This document shows positions 60,105-64,000 of a DNA stretch of 64,000 nt, piece after piece. The notes beneath the pieces are model-generated. The model saw nothing but the letters and a program-made list of their open reading frames with translations, had not been told where the DNA came from and did not search any database. Source of the DNA: Planococcus citri. Taxonomy: Eukaryota > Arthropoda > Insecta > Hemiptera > Pseudococcidae. Position 1 is the stretch's first letter, and every line of letters starts with the position of its first letter. The stretch is taken from contig NC_088679.1 in the NCBI RefSeq assembly GCF_950023065.1, positions 34,906,001-34,970,000 on the forward strand, read 5' to 3'. A program made the position numbers and the translations under genes.

Positions 60105-60138
60105 GCATATGCGCGCATATGCGCGCATGCGCGCACGC
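60105..60138. repeat. strict purine-pyrimidine alternating tract at the hAT right end
   Basis: About 34 bases of alternating purine and pyrimidine (GCATATGCGCGCATATGCGC and on), containing several GCGCGC and CATATG palindromes. Such tracts can adopt left-handed Z-DNA. They also look like clustered subterminal motifs. Confidence 0.8.
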
Positions 60139-60170
60139 AAAACAAAGTGCGGGCGCATTTCCCATCCCTA

Positions 60171-60178
60171 GTAACAAT
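60171..60178. other. right 8-bp target duplication GTAACAAT of the hAT
   Basis: Identical to 56459-56466. It lies inside the polymerase coding sequence. Confidence 0.93.
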
Positions 60179-61091
60179 TGCCCGTGCTAAACATAAATTA
60201 TCATCATTTTGAATCTTGATGATGGAGTATTTATGTGTTTGGCAATATTCATCAAATGGTAGTAATGATAAGTTATAACGATTCTTCTGGCCACTTGGAA
60301 TCTCAACTCTGGTAATTTTCATCTCCAATGGCTCCTTCAGCATGAAATGTTCATTGCTTTGAACAATTTTTTCTACTTCTGCCAGCACTATATCTGTGGT
60401 CAACTGCGAACGTTTTCTGAATGTTACAAACACAGGCTTCATGTATGATTGGTTACCTAATGTAACACCAATCATATCATCTTCAGGTACATCATTCAGA
60501 TGTTTTTCCAAAATTGAATCGAATATCTTCTGGATGTGTTGACGAGGGTCGCTGGCTATTGGTTTAATCTGAATCTTCATTTCAGTAGCATCTTTCTTAA
60601 ATTGTTTATTATGGCAAGTTGTTGATGATAAGACTTCGTACATTTGTTCAACAGTATCTGCACTTTTATTGTTACTGTCATTATCAATGATGTTACTGCT
60701 GCTGCTGCTGTTGGTGTTGGTATTATTTTCAAGTTCGTTGTTGTTGTTGTTGTTGTTGTTGTTCTGCTGTGTACTAATACCACTTGTACTTGCACCAGGA
60801 TCAGGTAGGATATGAATCCAGCTATCATTAGTTGCATTGTTGTTTCCACTTCCACACATAACAACATTATCATTCTGGTTATTTGAGAAAGTAGTAGTTG
60901 TAGTAGTAATAGTAGGCCTTGCATCATCAATCACATCCAGGGCAGTGAGCATCCATTCATCATCTTCACTATCAAATTCTATTAAAAAAAAAACAAAAAA
61001 AATTACTCACCTGTTATTTTTTTCAAAAAAAATACCCAATACCAAAATTATACAAAATCAAGTTTCACTTACCAATTCTTTCAGATGCCAT
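60171..61091 (-). pseudogene. Polinton DNA polymerase B, N-terminal part, two exons, cut by the hAT insertion
   Basis: Exon 1 is 61091-61073 (MASERI plus one base, donor GTAAGT). An intron of about 94 bp ends TTAATAG, and exon 2 runs from 60978. The N-terminus is low complexity: ITTTTTTF, a nine-Asn run encoded by a GTT/AAC microsatellite (about 60733-60765), and Asn/Ser tracts. From about residue 110 it becomes a conserved domain with KPVFVTFRKRSQLTTDIVLA and KYSIIKIQNDDNLCLARAI. The hAT target duplication lies in the same reading frame as the other half (56466 downward), so the hAT alone is a clean interruption. Confidence 0.85.
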
Positions 61092-61436
61092 TGCTCTGTA
61101 TTTAAAAAAAACGCGAATCACAGTATAATTTAAAAAAAATGAAATGGTAAAGTATATACTTTTAAAAAAAACAGTTCAAGATTAATACACAAAAAAAACG
61201 AAATACTGTAAACTCTTTTAAAAAAAAACAAAACGAAATTACTGTGTATATACTTACAAAAAAAAACAGTTCAAGATTAGTACAAAAAAGTTTGAGAAGA
61301 AAGTTCAAATTTGACAAATCACAACACAAAAAGATTTCACTGAACTACTATAGCGCACTACATACTAAGCACAAAAGTAGAACTTCACTGAAAGCCACCA
61401 GGCTACAAACTGACCACTTTAAACATTTGCAGCTTA

Positions 61437-61445
61437 TTTTATATA
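61437..61445 (-). promoter_or_regulatory. TATA box candidate for the polymerase B gene
   Basis: Reads TATATAAAA on the minus strand, about 350 bp upstream of the ATG at 61091 and just inside the right terminal repeat. The distance implies a long leader. Confidence 0.4.
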
Positions 61446-61549
61446 CACCTGAATCAGTATGATTGGTTGTTTCCATACCCCCGCTCAGCATGATTAAGGC
61501 ACATCAGCCAATCATCAAATAATCCACTTCAAATTTCATGCTGATAAGA

Positions 61550-62751
61550 TAAGAACTTCTGAGAATGCTCACTAAATTAATATAAGTAAAACTAATGACT
61601 AATTTCCTGTTGATAAGATAAGAACTGTGAATACTGGCTAGACAAAACAAAAAAAATAATCATTTGAGAGAATGCCAGCTGAATTACTACTCATATAAGT
61701 TGAAACTGGTGACTCATTTCCTGTTGGTGAAATAAAATTAGAACTTCTGAGAGTACTGTCTAGACAAAATAAAAACAAAAAAAATAACCATTTAAGAGAA
61801 TGCTAGGTGATGACTCATTTCCTGTTGATAAAGATAAGATAAGGAATTCTGATAAAATTGGCTAGACAAAAGATTAAAAAAAATAACCATTAAAGAGAAT
61901 GCCAGCTGTTGACTCATTTCATGTTAGCATGATAAGATAAGAAATTCCAAGAATACTGGCTAGATATAGCAATAAAATAATCATTAGAAAGAATACCAGC
62001 TGCTGACTCATTTCCTGTAGATAAAGATAAGATTAGAACTTCTGAGAATTATTACACAACATCTGTCCACCTACCACCAATCAAATGTGTGCACATATCT
62101 AAAAGTAGGAGTGGGGGAAGCGAATGTGGCGCGCTCTGCGTCAGCAATGTTAGCCTAACCCTTCCAGCATCTCAGTCATTCTTCTCATGTGCTGTGTTCA
62201 GTTCAGACGTGTTCGTGTTGCGTGCTCCTCTTGCTCTTTTTTTTTCAACATTCGAGTTCGTTTCTCTTCACACCTGATTCATTTGGTAAGTTAGTACTTG
62301 ATTTAATTTTTTTATTTGCTTCAGTTATTTATTTTTTTTTGAAAAATATTTCAATTTTGTTTTTTTTACTTTACTTTTTTTTGTGTGAAAAAATATTTAA
62401 ATTTTGAAAACCAACCCCCTAGAAATCAACCCCTTCAGTGTAAACCTTCTTTTGTGAGGTTTCAAAGGGGTAGGGGGTGGAAAGGGGGGTTTAGAAACCA
62501 TACGCCTGCCACCAACCAATTCGCGAGGTTTCGTTGGGGTAGGGGAGGGGAGGGAAGGGGTGATTCACAAACCAGCTGATTCGTAATGTTTTGTAGGGGT
62601 GAGGTGAGGTGAGGTGAGGTGGGGTGGTTTGTGAAACCAACTGATTCGTAAGGTTTTGTAGAAGCGTGGGGAGGGGAGGTGGGGTAGCCACGCCCCTGGT
62701 GTAGTGGAGGGGGGTAGCCACGCCCTGGTGTAGAGGGACATACCTACTACT
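61550..62751. repeat. Polinton right terminal inverted repeat
   Basis: Inverted partner of 45469-46590. Holds five mirrored units of about 95-105 bp (ATGACTCATTTCCTG and CTAGACAAAA motifs, 61590-62045), an outward-facing initiator-like TTCAGTTCAGACGTG, and a GAGGT simple repeat near the end. Confidence 0.9.
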
Positions 62752-62757
62752 CATGCT
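62752..62757. other. right target-site duplication CATGCT of the Polinton
   Basis: Identical to 45463-45468. Together they fix the element boundaries to the base. Confidence 0.9.
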
Positions 62758-64000
62758 TACGTGTTTATTTTGGAATCATTGAGAGGAAAATGAAATTTAC
62801 GTCCTTGTTTAACATATTATATTACTCACATTCGAATGTAGTAATTTCGCAAACTCGATAATTACTACTTCGCCATTAACATTTTATTTCACGGTACATT
62901 TTAATCGTCGATTAATATATAGGTACACTTTCGACTCAATGACACGGAAAACAAAAATAGTTGCAAAAATCTCGATTAAACGAACGATTTACATAGGCGC
63001 CTTATCCTCTCCTCTATATACAGATATAAGTATAATGACTGCGACTCCCAAGTTCATTGGGTGTCTTGGAAGACAAAACATTACGAAGATCATTCACATT
63101 AATTTCGGAGCAATGAAACGGCCGAGTACAATGAATTGGATTCTCAATTTCATGATCATGATCGACAACTCGTATTTCAAGATCATCGTCGTGGTCTCCG
63201 AAACGTTCTTCTTCATTGTTAACGTCCTCTAGCAAGGTAAATCTTCGACTAACGTTCATTTTCCGCGAACGCCATACGAACGTAAGTATAATACCTACCT
63301 AATTATTCGTAATACAGAGGAATCTGATGTTGATGAAGGTGCAGTGGGGATACCTATCTTATTGCAATTACAAACCAAACACTAGGAGTACAAGACATAA
63401 TCACCTATGCAAATTTTCAACATGTGTTTTCATAAAAAATTCACACTTATTGAATAATTTTTGTGTATTTTTCCATTTCTTTTTAAATATTTGTATAAAA
63501 TTATACTACGAGCGAGCTTTTTTTTCTTCATATTAAAAAAATGTAAACAACACGAATTCGTTTCGTATTGCATATTTTTTTCTACATACAATATCACGAA
63601 TTTAACAAAATATTTCAAATTTAATCTCGCGTACTAACTCGCAGTAATTTCAATTTTCACACAAGTAAAATTTCAAGGTCTTTAGTCTGGAGCTGTAATT
63701 GCCCTAGTTATGAAAAAAAATTCATAAATTAGCTCTGAAAAAATTCAAAGCGTGAAACATGAGTCTTTTTGAAATTACCTACGTAACCGATCCGCACAAT
63801 GAATAAGATACCTACCTACTTAATTTAGATACCTTATTTTTAAAATGAGATCGTCGAACCACCTCACTAGTGACGTAGATTTTTTAAATTTCAAAGAAGA
63901 CACAAAACAATTACTTACCCGTTTGTTAACGAACAAATATTTGCTATTTTTTTAAAATTTTTATTATGTTAATTTTTTTTTTTATCTTCGAGGAAGCAAA
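62758..64000. other. right flank of the Polinton
   Basis: 1.2 kb of AT-rich DNA. The only candidate coding sequence is the short minus-strand ORF listed separately. Confidence 0.5.
63014..63259 (-). CDS. weak hypothetical ORF or first exon (81 aa)
   Basis: Starts MNVSRRFTLLEDVNNEEERF in a good context (GGAAAATGAA) and is acidic with DHDDDLEIRVVDHDHEIE. The composition is more protein-like than its surroundings and unlike nearby poly-Lys/Phe ORFs. I do not recognise it. It could be the 5' exon of a gene continuing to lower coordinates that the Polinton has since separated, or chance. Confidence 0.25.
   Translation of the reverse strand: MNVSRRFTLLEDVNNEEERFGDHDDDLEIRVVDHDHEIENPIHCTRPFHCSEINVNDLRNVLSSKTPNELGSRSHYTYICI

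Larger units (their letters stand above)
56467..60170 (+). mobile_element. hAT DNA transposon nested in the Polinton polymerase gene (3704 bp)
   Basis: Ends TAGGGATGG and CCATCCCTA, of the common hAT type, lie between 8-bp duplications GTAACAAT (56459-56466 and 60171-60178). The interior carries one spliced transposase gene in plus orientation. Both subterminal regions are rich in GTGCTCGAGCAC-like and TGCGCGC motifs, probable transposase-binding sites. No internal lesion was seen, so this may be an autonomous copy. Confidence 0.95.
45469..62751. mobile_element. Polinton/Maverick element (endogenous adinto-like virus), complete ends, 17.3 kb including a nested hAT
   Basis: The ends are AGTAGTAAGGATGACCCTCT on the left and, read inward from 62751, AGTAGTAGGTATGTCCCTCT on the right. 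Both sides are flanked by CATGCT (45463-45468 and 62752-62757), and a 6-bp target duplication is the Polinton hallmark. Contents: long terminal inverted repeats; packaging ATPase, chromodomain integrase, capsid proteins and adenain-like protease on the plus strand; protein-primed DNA polymerase B on the minus strand. Without the nested hAT it is about 13.6 kb. The plus-strand genes are open. The polymerase is not, so the copy is probably non-replicating but may keep producing virion proteins or be helped in trans. Confidence 0.95.

Noticed and set aside
60577..60930. Minus-strand ORF rich in Leu/Met/Thr
   Set aside because: Alternate frame of the Asn/Thr/Ser-rich polymerase N-terminus.

Overview
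The window looks like insect nuclear DNA. It is AT-rich, has spliced genes with GT-AG introns, carries abundant GTAGG/CCTAC simple repeats, and holds Ty1/copia, hAT and Polinton/Maverick elements. The host gene is insect-like. A hemipteran (scale insect or mealybug type) is a guess from the repeat texture only.

Layout. Positions 1-3201 hold the 5' part of a minus-strand Ty1/copia retrotransposon (LTR, primer-binding site, and an unbroken gag-pol frame that runs off the left edge). Positions 5863-35642 hold one host gene on the minus strand, a major-facilitator anion transporter of the SLC17 type. It can be assembled into nine exons with consistent splice phases, giving 547 residues. Exon 1 lies about 23 kb upstream of exon 2, and the long introns carry foldback elements and tandem repeats. 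Positions 35643-45468 are gene-poor and hold several small inverted-repeat elements.

Positions 45469-62751 are a complete Polinton/Maverick (endogenous adinto-like virus). It has a 6-bp target duplication (CATGCT), long terminal inverted repeats of about 1.1-1.2 kb, and a compact plus-strand block: packaging ATPase, two small conserved proteins, chromodomain integrase, candidate penton (minor capsid), basic core-like protein, major capsid and adenain-like protease. A separately promoted accessory gene follows, and a protein-primed DNA polymerase B lies on the minus strand. The morphogenesis block is open throughout. The polymerase is broken three times: by a 3.7-kb hAT transposon, by a frameshift, and by loss of its 3' third. 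The copy therefore looks unable to replicate itself, although its virion genes still read through.

The nested hAT element (56467-60170) has an 8-bp duplication (GTAACAAT), short inverted ends and a six-exon transposase gene without lesions (742 residues), so it may be young and possibly active. Positions 62752-64000 are flank with one weak ORF. No tRNA, rRNA or CRISPR was recognised by eye. All homology calls are from motif recognition; no search was run.
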